DNA of 64,000 bases from Streptomyces marinisediminis (GTDB lineage Bacteria; Actinomycetota; Actinomycetes; Streptomycetales; Streptomycetaceae). The DNA is taken from positions 154,243-218,242 of the forward strand of contig NZ_JAPKFL010000007.1 in NCBI RefSeq assembly GCF_026262575.1, in the 5' to 3' direction. The position numbers and the translations under genes were made by a program. The notes beneath the pieces are model-generated. The model did no database searches, had not been told where the DNA came from, and saw only the letters and a program-made list of their open reading frames with translations. Positions 1 through 7,770 of this stretch are shown here, piece after piece; position 1 is the stretch's first letter, and the number at the start of each line of letters is the position of its first letter.

Positions 1-225
1 CGTGTGCCGGCCAACCAGATCGTCCACCAGACCAGCATCGAGGATATTGCCCTCGACGAAGGTCAGCTTGGGCGACAGGAACGCCTCGCCCAGATTCTCG
101 ATGTGCCCGGCATAGGTCAGGGCGTCCAACACAGTCACCGCAGCGACGTCCGCGCAGCGCAGCAGACGCTTCACGAAGTGCGATCCGATGAACCCGGCAC
201 CACCGGTGACGAGCACTTTCTCCAT
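1..225 (-). CDS. rfbB: dTDP-glucose 4,6-dehydratase, N-terminal part (cut by window edge)
   Basis: The first 75 codons of an NAD-dependent sugar-nucleotide dehydratase; the rest lies left of the window. The Rossmann glycine motif GGAGFIGSH is at residues 8-16, followed by an LDALTYAGH segment typical of RmlB/StrE enzymes, which turn dTDP-glucose into dTDP-4-keto-6-deoxyglucose in cytoplasmic deoxysugar pathways. The ATG at 225 is preceded by an AGGCAGG-like ribosome site. It is divergent from the XRE regulator at 607, so a sugar or antibiotic cluster may extend leftward. Family assignment is strong; the particular pathway is not visible. Confidence 0.85.
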   Translation of the reverse strand, partial: MEKVLVTGGAGFIGSHFVKRLLRCADVAAVTVLDALTYAGHIENLGEAFLSPKLTFVEGNILDAGLVDDLVGRHT

Positions 226-269
226 GGAACCTGCCTCTGATCGAAGGGGATCAACCGTGCGGGCGCCGC

Positions 270-398
270 CTACGGAGCGGTCGCCCACGTCGCGGCGGGA
301 GTGGCGCCCATGCCGTACCCGATGGCGAAAATCAACAAAGGGCCAGCCGCTGCCAGCACCCGGCGCCCGGCACGGCCGGAGACCGTCAGCGCGCTCAT
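270..398 (-). CDS. small hydrophobic peptide, 42 aa
   Basis: A 42-codon ORF too short for routine calling. The ATG at 398 sits behind a good GAGGTGAG ribosome site. Residues 14-31 (VLAAAGPLLIFAIGYGMG) are hydrophobic and could form one membrane helix after an arginine-containing N-terminus. It lies upstream of rfbB in the same direction and divergent from the XRE regulator. No family recognised. The evidence is the ribosome site, the charged-hydrophobic layout and the position; it could be spurious. Confidence 0.45.
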   Translation of the reverse strand: MSALTVSGRAGRRVLAAAGPLLIFAIGYGMGATPAATWATAP

Positions 399-542
399 CT
401 CACTCACCTCACTGGGGTGGGGTGCTTGCGGCCCGCTCCGCTACGGGCCGCCCGTGTCCACGAGGACACCGCAGCTCGCTCTCCACGGGGAGAGGCAGCC
501 TCCGACCGCGCACACGGTTTTTGCACGCGGCGTAAACGGCTT

Positions 543-570
543 ACAACCTCCGGTGCTGACAGGACGTTGT
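543..570. promoter_or_regulatory. inverted repeat upstream of XRE regulator
   Basis: The arms ACAACCTCC (543-551) and GGACGTTGT (562-570) match at 8 of 9 positions around a 10-bp loop. The repeat lies 36 bp before the GTG of the XRE gene, where an autoregulatory operator would be expected. This is inference from position and symmetry only. Confidence 0.3.
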
Positions 571-606
571 GACGGGACAATGAGCCCCCGGGGCAGGAGG
601 TGAGTC

Positions 607-1977
607 GTGTACAACGCCCATCCGATCTGGCGCACAGCAGCGATGCGTGAGGCCCTTGCCCGCCACGACGCCGGGGCGATCGTCCGGCTGGCCCGGCGGG
701 CGGCTGACATCACACTTGCCGATCTCGGCAAACAGGTCGGTTACACCGCCGCCTCCCTGTCCCGGATGGAACGCGGCAGGCAGCCGATGCGTGACGTGCT
801 GCTGCTCCAGCGGCTCGCGGCCTGCCTGGACATCCCGCCGCATCTGCTCGGTCTCGCGCCACCACACCAGCGCGCAGCGCCGGAGGGACCCGGCGCCGGT
901 AAGGTGGCGGCGCAAGCCCTGTTCGGCGCAGAGGGGGACGACCCGGTGCGACGCCGCGAACTCCTGGCCGGCCTGGCCGGAGCCACCACCAGCGCGGTCC
1001 TCAGCTCCCCGGCCGCTGCCCACGCTGCGGCGCAGCCGAGCCTGTCCGGCCTGGAAGACCTGCTGTTGCACCGGCGGCACGACCGGGCCCTCAACGCGGA
1101 CCCCAACCCATCCAGCATCACCGCAGCGGTGCATGCCTCCCGGCAGGACTTCAGCGCCTGCCGCTACGACGCGCTCGCCCGCGCCCTCCCCGGCCGGATC
1201 GCGCTCGCCCAGGTACTCGGAGCCGACGGTCATCCGGAACAGGCGGCGACCGCGGTCGCCGAGCTCTACACCACAGCGACCCGGCTGTGCATCAAACTCG
1301 GCGAAGACGGTCTGGCCGCCGTCACCGCCGACCGAGCACTCACCGCAGCGCTGGGCGGCGCCGACGCCCTCACCGTCGCCGAAGCGCACCGCATGGTCTC
1401 CTCCGCCTGGCGCCGCCAAGGACACTACGGCCGCGCCACCGACGTCGCCGTCACCGCCGCCCAGCAGCTGCGCACCGACCGGAACACCGACGCGACCGAA
1501 CGGCTTTCCGTCCAGGGCAACCTCTACGCCACCGCCGCCTACACCGCCGCCAAGCAGGGCGACCGGCACACCGCACACACCCTCATCGCTGAAGCCCAGG
1601 CAACCGCCGGACAGCTCGGCCACGACGCACTGCTCCGCGGCAACGTCTTCGGCCCCAGCCAGGTACTCCTCCACCGAGTCTCGATCAGCTACCTGCTCGG
1701 CGACGCGGGCCAAGCCATCGAACACGCCCGCCACATCGACGCCGCCGCGCTGCCCACCACCGAACGCCAGGCCCGCTACTGGATTGACGTCGCCCGCGCC
1801 TTCGACCAGTGGAGCAAACCCGACCGCTGCTACCGAGCCCTCCTGGCCGCTGAGCAGGCAGCGCCACAGGAAGCCCGCCGCGACTCCGTCCGGACCATGG
1901 CAGCCGGCCTCATGCGCCACGACCGCACCCTCCCCGGCGTACGAGCATTCGCCCGCCGGGTCGGCGCCCTCGCCTGA
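607..1977 (+). CDS. XRE-family transcriptional regulator with TPR-like C-terminus
   Basis: A 456-residue regulator. Residues about 28-85 form an XRE helix-turn-helix (LGKQVGYTAASLSRMERG); the alpha-helical, alanine-rich remainder looks like the TPR-type effector domain of large Streptomyces XRE proteins. The GTG start has AGGAGG at 596-601. Residues about 117-143 contain a twin-arginine-like stretch (RRRELLAGLAGATTSAVL) inside the protein, which probably is not a secretion signal because the DNA-binding domain precedes it. Ligand and targets are unknown. It is divergent from rfbB and the small hydrophobic peptide, which it may control. Confidence 0.8.
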   Translation: MYNAHPIWRTAAMREALARHDAGAIVRLARRAADITLADLGKQVGYTAASLSRMERGRQPMRDVLLLQRLAACLDIPPHLLGLAPPHQRAAPEGPGAGKVAAQALFGAEGDDPVRRRELLAGLAGATTSAVLSSPAAAHAAAQPSLSGLEDLLLHRRHDRALNADPNPSSITAAVHASRQDFSACRYDALARALPGRIALAQVLGADGHPEQAATAVAELYTTATRLCIKLGEDGLAAVTADRALTAALGGADALTVAEAHRMVSSAWRRQGHYGRATDVAVTAAQQLRTDRNTDATERLSVQGNLYATAAYTAAKQGDRHTAHTLIAEAQATAGQLGHDALLRGNVFGPSQVLLHRVSISYLLGDAGQAIEHARHIDAAALPTTERQARYWIDVARAFDQWSKPDRCYRALLAAEQAAPQEARRDSVRTMAAGLMRHDRTLPGVRAFARRVGALA

Positions 1978-2364
1978 CACACTGCCTACCGGGTATCCAG
2001 TTGTATTGCCTCGCGACGTTGTTGAGGCGGGTGATCGGTGGGGAGCCACCAGCTCCCGTCGACGTGGCACGCGTTGCGGGCGAGTGCCGGAGGGGCGGGC
2101 GGGCCGTAACGGTTGAGGCCGCGGGGGAAGCGTCTCGTTCTGGGGGTGGGTTCGGTGGGGGGAGATGGTGGGGTTTCTTAGGTATCCGTAGATTCGGGCT
2201 CACGGATGGTCAGGGCGGCGGGGGAGGCATAACTTCCTGCCCACTGTCCGCGCGATATTGGCGTGCTCCCGTCAGGCTCGGGGGTGTGCGGCGCGCGGTG
2301 TCGCGCCGGTGTCCACGGCTGCTGGTGGACGGGGCATCGGCGTCCCCCCACAAGGAGGTTTGTC
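1978..2364. other. intergenic region without a recognised gene
   Basis: 387 bp between the XRE regulator and the secreted protease. It is G-rich, and frames on both strands lack coding-like third positions. I see no tRNA remnant or clear promoter. The ribosome site of the next gene (AAGGAGG, 2352-2358) is its only assignable element. Confidence 0.5.
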
Positions 2365-2907
2365 ATGCTCTCGACAGTTCGGAGACTGCTCGGCTCGGCC
2401 ATGGTGGTCGCCCTGGCGGTCATGTTCCCGGTCACCGCCAACGCGGCGGAGACGACGAACGCGCCCCGGGCCCTCGCCGTCGGCGCGGCGGCCACGGCCG
2501 ACGGCGGCAACCTCGTCGGCGACCAGGCCGGGAAGCAGGCGACGGCGTCGCCCCAGGCGGCCGGTGAGGACGTCAAGGCGCAGGCCTGGTACTACCACAT
2601 CACCTCGTCGTGCCGCGGCTACGAGAACGCGATCGTGCGGGGCGCCGACTTCTGGGGCGGCGGCGTGCGCACGGCGAGCAGCGGGACCCCGGTCTCCTGC
2701 ACGAGCGGGTACGTCCAGGGCTGCGGCGGCACCTACGTCGTCGGCTGCAACTGGGGCCAGGGGCAGCGCATCGCGCTGTCGACCCGGGTCAACGACTTCG
2801 CCCTGCTGTCGGCCCACGAGTTCGGGCACAACTGGTACGGCCACTCCGCGCAGGGCTGCGCGAGCTGGGGCAGCATCTACAACGTCATGAAGACCAACAT
2901 GTGCTGA
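2365..2907 (+). CDS. secreted HEXXH zinc metalloprotease, snapalysin-like layout
   Basis: A 180-residue exported protein. The ATG at 2365 has a strong AAGGAGG site. Residues 1-28 are a Sec signal peptide ending ANA. The mature domain has several cysteines (SSC, SCTSGY, GCGG, GCNW) and near its end the zinc motif HEFGHNWYGHS, followed by a short tail with YNVMK and a final Cys. The order DF..AHExGH, then a Met-containing turn, then a terminal Cys recalls snapalysin (M7), but the third ligand region is NWYGH instead of VLGLPD. Extracellular peptidase is likely; family and activity are inferred. Confidence 0.65.
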   Translation: MLSTVRRLLGSAMVVALAVMFPVTANAAETTNAPRALAVGAAATADGGNLVGDQAGKQATASPQAAGEDVKAQAWYYHITSSCRGYENAIVRGADFWGGGVRTASSGTPVSCTSGYVQGCGGTYVVGCNWGQGQRIALSTRVNDFALLSAHEFGHNWYGHSAQGCASWGSIYNVMKTNMC

Positions 2908-2930
2908 CGGCTCGTCGAGTCCGCGAGCAC

Positions 2931-2966
2931 GGGAGGGCGTGACCGCCGGGGCGGTCGCGCCCTCCC
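2931..2966. terminator. bidirectional hairpin between convergent genes
   Basis: GGGAGGGCG (2931-2939) pairs with CGCCCTCCC (2958-2966), and an inner GACCGCC/GGCGGTC stem continues it. It lies between the protease and the DUF2087 gene, which converge here. Confidence 0.7.
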
Positions 2967-2980
2967 CTCGCGTGCGGCGC

Positions 2981-3622
2981 CTACGCGGCCGCTCCCAGCC
3001 GGTAGACGCCCGCGTCACGGGTGAGGAAGCCGTGGTCGACGAGGTGGCGGCGCACGGTGACGTGGTCGGTCCCCGAGTGCTCCGTCCACGCGCGCAGGCG
3101 GTCGTTGACGGCGGGTTCGTCGTACGCCTCGTCCGGGGCGAACGTGCGCGCGGCGAGGTGGCGCAGCAGGGTGCGGCGGCGGTCGAACTGGGCGGGGAGC
3201 CGCAGCAGGCGGCCGTCGCGGACGAACGTGCGCAGCAGCGCCTCCGCGGCCGGGTCGCCGGTGCCGTGCGACTCCGGCGGCTCGGCGCGGCGGGTGCTCG
3301 CGGCGCGGGCGGCCTCCGTGAAGCGCTCGGGACGGGCCCGCAGGCGGCCGTCGGCGCAGGTGAGCAGTCCGCCGCGCTCCAGCCGCCGGACGGCCGTGGC
3401 CACCTCGCCCGCCCCCGCGCCCGCGGCACGGCCCGCCTCGGCGAGCGACGTGGCACCGAGCGCGACGGCGGAGAAGACACGCAGGCGGACGGGTTCGGCG
3501 AGGAGGCCGACGAGCGCGGCGGGGTCGACGGGGCCGTACGGCTCGCCGGGCGCGGCGGGCTCGTCGGCCAGGGGGTCGGCAGCGGTGGCGCCGGGGGCGG
3601 CGGAAGCGTCAGGGGTGGCCAT
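2981..3622 (-). CDS. DUF2087 domain-containing protein
   Basis: A 213-residue cytoplasmic protein. The N-terminal half contains a winged-helix-like segment (LAEPVRLRVFSAVALG through VRRLERGGLL, residues about 36-85). The C-terminal 80 residues form the DUF2087 fold (LLRLPAQFDRRRTLLRHLA, then DEAYDEPAVND and HLVDHGFLTRD). DUF2087 proteins are found alone or fused to ArsR-like domains, so a transcriptional role is plausible but unproven. ATG at 3622 is the only ATG ahead of the conserved part. It ends at the shared terminator with the protease gene. Confidence 0.7.
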   Translation of the reverse strand: MATPDASAAPGATAADPLADEPAAPGEPYGPVDPAALVGLLAEPVRLRVFSAVALGATSLAEAGRAAGAGAGEVATAVRRLERGGLLTCADGRLRARPERFTEAARAASTRRAEPPESHGTGDPAAEALLRTFVRDGRLLRLPAQFDRRRTLLRHLAARTFAPDEAYDEPAVNDRLRAWTEHSGTDHVTVRRHLVDHGFLTRDAGVYRLGAAA

Positions 3623-3843
3623 CGGGCCATGGTGGCCCGGTGCCCACGGCCGGTCCACCGATTTTGCGCCGCCGGGCCCGGCCCCGCCGTCCCGCCCGCG
3701 CCCGCACCGCCGCCGGTCCCGCGCCGCCGCCGGTCCCGCGCCGGCGGGTGACGCCGCGGGGCCAGGCACACCCGTGCCGCTCCGCCCCCGGGCGCTCGCC
3801 GTCCGGCCGCCCCGGGCGGGGTGCGCGCGGGCCGGCCCGGGGA

Positions 3844-5817
3844 TCACTCCGCGTACATCGCGTCGATCTCCTGCTGGAAGTCGCGCACGATACGGTCCCG
3901 GCGCAGCTTCAGGGACGGCGTCACGTGGCCGCCGCGCTCGGTGAAGAGGACGGGCAGCACGGTGAAGCGGCGGATGGCCTCGGCGTGCGAGACGAGCTTG
4001 TTGGCTTCGTTCACCGCCTGCTGGATGTTGTGCCGCAGGTCGGCGTCGCGCACCAGCTCCCGCAGCGGCACCTCCCCCTTGCGGTGCATGCGGCGCCAGT
4101 GCCCCAGGCCGTCGGGGTCCAGGGTGATCAGGGCCGCGAGGTGGGTGCGGTTGTCGCCCACCACGAGGCACTGGCCGATCAGCGGGTGGGCCCGCAGCCA
4201 GTCCTCCAGCGGGGCGGGGGCGATGTTCTTGCCGCCGGAGGTGATGATCAGGTCCTTCTTGCGCCCGGTGATGGTGAGGTAGCCCTCGTCGTCCAGCGCG
4301 CCGAGGTCGCCGGTGGGCAGCCAGCCCTGGTCGTCCGTCTCCGGCACGACGACCTGGCGTTCGGCGTCCCAGTAGCCGCCGAAGACGGTCGCGCCCTTCA
4401 GCAGCACCTCGCCGTCGGCCGCGACGCGCACCGTCGTGCCGGGCATCGGCCAGCCCACCGTGCCCAGCTTGCGGCGCAGCGGCGGCGTGCAGGTGGCGGC
4501 GGCCGTGGACTCGGTGAGCCCGTAGCCCTCGTAGACCTCGATCCCGGCGCCCGCGAAGAAGGCGCCCAGCCGCCGCCCGAGCGGCGAGCCGCCGGAGATC
4601 ACGTGTCGGACGTGGCCGCCGAGCGCCGCCCTGATCCGCCGGTAGACCAGCGCGTCGTACAGGCCGCGCGCCGCGCGCAGGGCGACGCCGGGGGGCTTGC
4701 CGCCCCCGGCGTCGGCGGCGGTCGCCTCGCCGTAGCGGACGGCGACCCGCTCGGCCCGCTCGAACGACGAGGCCCGGCGCATCTCCTCGGCCGTCGCCCG
4801 CGCCCGGTTGTAGATCTTCTCCAGGACGTAGGGGATCGCCAGCAGGAACGTCGGGCGGAAGGAGGCGAAGGCGGCGATCAGCTCGTCGGTGTCGGTGCTC
4901 GGCGCGTGGCCGAGGCGGACCCGCGCGCGCAGGCAGCCGATGGCCACCATCCGCCCGAAGACGTGGGCGAGGGGCAGGAACAGCACGGTGGAGGCGGGCT
5001 CGTCGCTGACGGTCTTGAACACCGGGTGCAGCAGCTCGACCGCGTTGCCCACTTCGGCCAGGAAGTTGCCGTGGGTGAGCATGCAGCCCTTGGGGCGGCC
5101 GGTGGTGCCGGAGGTGTAGATGAGCGTGGCGACGTTGTCCGGCGTCAGGTTCGCGCGGCGCTCGGTGACCAGCGCGTCCGGGACGGCCTGCCCGGTGACC
5201 ATGAGCTGCTCGATCGCGCCGTTGTCGAGCTGCCACAGGTGCCGCAGCCACGGCAGCGCGCCGCGGACGCCGCTGACCAGCCGCGCGCCCGCCACGTCCT
5301 GCACCGCGATCGCGGTGCAGCCGGCGTCCTGGAGTATCCAGCGCGTCTGCGCGGCCGACGAGGTGGGGTAGACGGGCACGGTGATCAGTCCGCAGGCCCA
5401 CGCGGCGAAGTCCAGCAGCGTCCACGCGTAGCTGGTGGGCGCCATGATGGCCAGCCGGTCGCCGGGACGCATCCCGGCGGCGAGCAGGCCGCGCGCGACG
5501 GCCTGCACCTGCTCGGCGAAGGCGGCGCAGGTGACGTCGTCCCAGCCGCCGTCGCGGCGGCGGCGGGCGAGCGCCACCTCCTGGGGCGCCTCGGCGGCGT
5601 TCGTGAACGGGATGTCGGCCAGTGAGCCGTGCGTGGCCGGGGGCACCAGCGGCGGCATCTCGGCCTGGCGCACCGTGCCGTCGCGGGACCGGCGCAGGAG
5701 CGGGGGAACGAGCTGGGCCGACGGCGCCCCACCGGCGGCGGGCGGCGGGGCGGCGCCGGGGGCCGCGGCGCGGGTGGTCGCGGTGCGGGTGGCTGCGGTG
5801 CTGTGCTGTGCGGACAT
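3844..5817 (-). CDS. long-chain fatty acid--CoA ligase (AMP-binding, FadD15-like)
   Basis: A 657-residue adenylate-forming enzyme that activates fatty acids to acyl-CoA through acyl-AMP. Signatures in order: the P-loop TLIYTSGTTGRPKG (around residue 235), YEGYGLTEST, GWLPTGDLGALDDEGY and the GRKKDLIITSGGKNIAP hinge/lysine region. The about 50-residue Ala/Pro-rich N-terminus is poorly conserved and probably disordered. It is a single gene; a small palindrome lies just upstream (5875-5887). The natural substrate length cannot be read from sequence. Confidence 0.88.
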   Translation of the reverse strand: MSAQHSTAATRTATTRAAAPGAAPPPAAGGAPSAQLVPPLLRRSRDGTVRQAEMPPLVPPATHGSLADIPFTNAAEAPQEVALARRRRDGGWDDVTCAAFAEQVQAVARGLLAAGMRPGDRLAIMAPTSYAWTLLDFAAWACGLITVPVYPTSSAAQTRWILQDAGCTAIAVQDVAGARLVSGVRGALPWLRHLWQLDNGAIEQLMVTGQAVPDALVTERRANLTPDNVATLIYTSGTTGRPKGCMLTHGNFLAEVGNAVELLHPVFKTVSDEPASTVLFLPLAHVFGRMVAIGCLRARVRLGHAPSTDTDELIAAFASFRPTFLLAIPYVLEKIYNRARATAEEMRRASSFERAERVAVRYGEATAADAGGGKPPGVALRAARGLYDALVYRRIRAALGGHVRHVISGGSPLGRRLGAFFAGAGIEVYEGYGLTESTAAATCTPPLRRKLGTVGWPMPGTTVRVAADGEVLLKGATVFGGYWDAERQVVVPETDDQGWLPTGDLGALDDEGYLTITGRKKDLIITSGGKNIAPAPLEDWLRAHPLIGQCLVVGDNRTHLAALITLDPDGLGHWRRMHRKGEVPLRELVRDADLRHNIQQAVNEANKLVSHAEAIRRFTVLPVLFTERGGHVTPSLKLRRDRIVRDFQQEIDAMYAE

Positions 5818-5874
5818 GCGTGACGTCCTCTCCGTGCCCCGGCCCTTGTCGACAACAGTTCAATGAAACTTACC

Positions 5875-5887
5875 CAACCGTAGGTTG
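5875..5887. promoter_or_regulatory. palindrome upstream of the acyl-CoA ligase gene
   Basis: CAACCGTAGGTTG has perfect 5-bp arms around GTA, 58 bp before the ligase ATG, in an unusually A/T-containing stretch (5848-5890) that also carries TTGTCGACAA. Size and placement fit a TetR- or FadR-type operator. No regulator gene is adjacent. Confidence 0.35.
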
Positions 5888-5968
5888 CCGCCCCCGCCCC
5901 GCCATTACCACCCCCGGCGCGATATCCCCACAGGGTTTTCACGCCGCGCCTCGCGGGTGACGCACGAA

Positions 5969-6009
5969 CACGGCGGGCGGCACCTCGCGGGGAGGCGCCG
6001 CCCGCCGTG
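5969..6009 (-). terminator. terminator of the DAACS symporter gene
   Basis: CACGGCGGGCGGC (5969-5981) is exactly complementary to GCCGCCCGCCGTG (5997-6009), giving a 13-bp stem with a 15-nt loop, 25 bp past the symporter stop codon. Confidence 0.7.
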
Positions 6010-6034
6010 GGGAGGGACGGGGTGGGGCCGGGGG

Positions 6035-7408
6035 TCAGGCCGGGGCCGGAGCCGGGGAGGAGGCCGGGGCCGGCTGCGCGGGGCGGGACGGCTCGGGCTC
6101 TTCGTCGAGGTCGAAGGAGCGGGCGGCGTCGAAGGCGTCGGTGTCGAGGATGCGCTCGCGGGCGGAGACCAGCACCGGGACGACCGCCTGGCCGGTGACG
6201 TTCGTCGCCGTCCGCATCATGTCCAGGATCGGGTCGATGGCCAGCAGCAGGCCGACGCCCTCCAGCGGCAGGCCCAGCGTGGAGAGGGTCAGCGTGGTCA
6301 TGACCGTGGCGCCGGTCAGGCCCGCGGTCGCCGCGGAGCCGATGACCGAGACGAAGGCGATGAGCAGGTAGTCCTGCACGCCCAGGGTGACGCCGAAAAT
6401 TTCCGCGACGAAGATCGCCGCGAGCGCCGGGTAGATCGCGGCGCAGCCGTCCATCTTCGTCGTCGCCCCGAACGGCACCGCGAAGGAGGCGTACTCACGC
6501 GGGACGCCGAGCCGCTCGACGACCTTCTGGGTCACCGGCATGGTGCCCACCGAGGAGCGCGAGACGAAGGCGAGCTGGATCGCGGGCCAGGCGCCGCGGA
6601 AGAACTGGAACGGGCTGACGCGTCCGACGAGCCCCAGCAGCAGCGGGTAGACGCCGAACATCACCAGCAGGCAGCCCACGTAGACGTCGACGGTGAACGT
6701 GGCGTACTGGCCCAGCAGGTCCCAGCCGTACTCGTTGATCGCCTTGCCGATGAGGCCGAGCGTGCCGATCGGGGCCAGGCGGATGACCCACCACAGCGCC
6801 TTCTGGAGCAGCGCGAGCACCGACTCGCCGACGGCCAGCAGCGGGGCGGCCCGCTCCCCCATCTTCAGCGCGGCCACGCCCGCGACGGCGGCCATGAAGA
6901 CGATCTGGAGCACCTTGAGCTCCGTGAACGGCGTGATGACGTCGGAGGGGACGATGCCGGTGAGGAAGTCCAGCCAGGAGCCGGAGTTCTCGGGCCGGCC
7001 GCCGTCCTCCGGGGTCAGGCCGGTGCCCGCGCCGGGGTTGGTGAGCAGCCCGATGGTCAGGCCGATGGCCACCGCGACCAGCGAGGTGGCCAGGAACCAC
7101 AGCAGGGTGCGGCTGGCCAGCCGGGCGGCGTTGGAGACGTCGCGGAGCTTGGTGATGGAGATGGCGATGGCGAAGAAGACCAGCGGCGCCACGGCGAGCT
7201 TCAAAAGCTGCACGAAGAGGTCGCCGATGCGCTCCAGGCCCGAGCCGAGCCAGGCGATGTCGGCGCTGCGGGCGAGCCAGCCCAGCAGCACGCCGAGGAC
7301 GAGGCCGGTGAGGATCTGGGCCCAGAACGGCACCCGGGGGAACCGTCGGGCGCGCGGCGCGCGGCCGGTGGCCGGGGACGCGGGGGACTGAGGAGACGTG
7401 GGGGACAC
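6035..7408 (-). CDS. DAACS-family cation symporter (dicarboxylate/amino acid or cystine)
   Basis: A 457-residue polytopic membrane transporter. Family hallmarks: HP1 serine loop SRSSVGTMP, TM7 KMDGCA (usual NMDGT) and TM8 DMMRTATNVTGQ. The TM8 Asp and Arg that bind substrate are present, but the usual later Asp is Gln. Members move aspartate, glutamate, C4-dicarboxylates or cystine (TcyP) with Na+ or H+. The cysteine-rich leader peptide upstream makes cystine uptake a good hypothesis. GTG 7408 has GGAG at a 7-nt spacing; GTG 7414 would be too close to it. Confidence 0.8.
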   Translation of the reverse strand: MSPTSPQSPASPATGRAPRARRFPRVPFWAQILTGLVLGVLLGWLARSADIAWLGSGLERIGDLFVQLLKLAVAPLVFFAIAISITKLRDVSNAARLASRTLLWFLATSLVAVAIGLTIGLLTNPGAGTGLTPEDGGRPENSGSWLDFLTGIVPSDVITPFTELKVLQIVFMAAVAGVAALKMGERAAPLLAVGESVLALLQKALWWVIRLAPIGTLGLIGKAINEYGWDLLGQYATFTVDVYVGCLLVMFGVYPLLLGLVGRVSPFQFFRGAWPAIQLAFVSRSSVGTMPVTQKVVERLGVPREYASFAVPFGATTKMDGCAAIYPALAAIFVAEIFGVTLGVQDYLLIAFVSVIGSAATAGLTGATVMTTLTLSTLGLPLEGVGLLLAIDPILDMMRTATNVTGQAVVPVLVSARERILDTDAFDAARSFDLDEEPEPSRPAQPAPASSPAPAPA

Positions 7409-7512
7409 GGACACACTCCGGAGAAGAGGCGGGCAGGGAGCGGGACACGCACGGGTCGAGCGCCGGAGATTGTCGTCCGGCCGCCGGAAAGCCGCTAGGG
7501 GGCGCGGGCTCG

Positions 7513-7641
7513 TCAGCCTGTGGAGGAGCAGGCCGAGCCCGGGGAACAGGCCATGGCGTGACAGCGGCAGAGATCGACGTGCAACCGCGCCACCAGCAGC
7601 GCGCCGCGCGGGGCGGCACCGGGCCGGGCGGGGTTCGTCAT
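7513..7641 (-). CDS. cysteine-rich attenuator leader peptide, 42 aa
   Basis: A 42-residue ORF upstream of the symporter with the core RLHVDLCRCHAMAC and four Cys in its second half (positions 25, 27, 32, 38). The R-x-HVDL-C/x pattern matches the putative leader peptides that precede sulfur and cysteine uptake genes in actinomycetes, which work by ribosome stalling at cysteine codons. A gap of 104 nt with GC-rich self-complementary segments (for example CCGGcggCCGG) separates it from the symporter start. The function is inferred from this resemblance. Confidence 0.7.
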   Translation of the reverse strand: MTNPARPGAAPRGALLVARLHVDLCRCHAMACSPGSACSSTG

Positions 7642-7648
7642 GGGCGTC

Positions 7649-7678
7649 ACGCTAACACTCCCTCTTTGGGGCTCTCAA
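7649..7678 (-). promoter_or_regulatory. candidate promoter for leader peptide and symporter
   Basis: On the minus strand TTGAGA (7673-7678) and TAGCGT (7649-7654) are 18 bp apart and lie just ahead of the leader ATG at 7641. A start site here would give a very short or absent 5' leader. Confidence 0.35.
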
Positions 7679-7714
7679 AGCCTGCCTTTGGGCGCTGGGC
7701 GCGTGGAAGCACAA

Positions 7715-7749
7715 CACCCCGCCGGGAACGGTGCATTCCCGACGGGGTG
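7715..7749 (-). terminator. terminator of the DUF4229 gene
   Basis: CACCCCG-C-CGGGAA pairs with TTCCCG-A-CGGGGTG around a 7-nt loop, 22 bp past the DUF4229 stop codon. Confidence 0.65.
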
Positions 7750-7770
7750 GGCGCGGCCCTGTGACGCGTC

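Noticed and set aside
541..2070. 509-residue minus-strand open frame over the XRE gene
   Set aside because: Opposite strand of a clear XRE regulator; translation is Gly/Val-rich low complexity with no ribosome site.
1978..2364. Attachment site or tRNA remnant beside the XRE gene
   Set aside because: No integrase gene, direct repeats or tRNA-like cloverleaf could be found.
3021..3944. 307-residue plus-strand frame opposite the DUF2087 gene
   Set aside because: Antisense shadow; the minus-strand DUF2087 product has recognisable conserved motifs.
3640..5625. 661-residue plus-strand open frame
   Set aside because: Antisense to the AMP-binding ligase; composition is Arg/Gly/His-rich shadow sequence.
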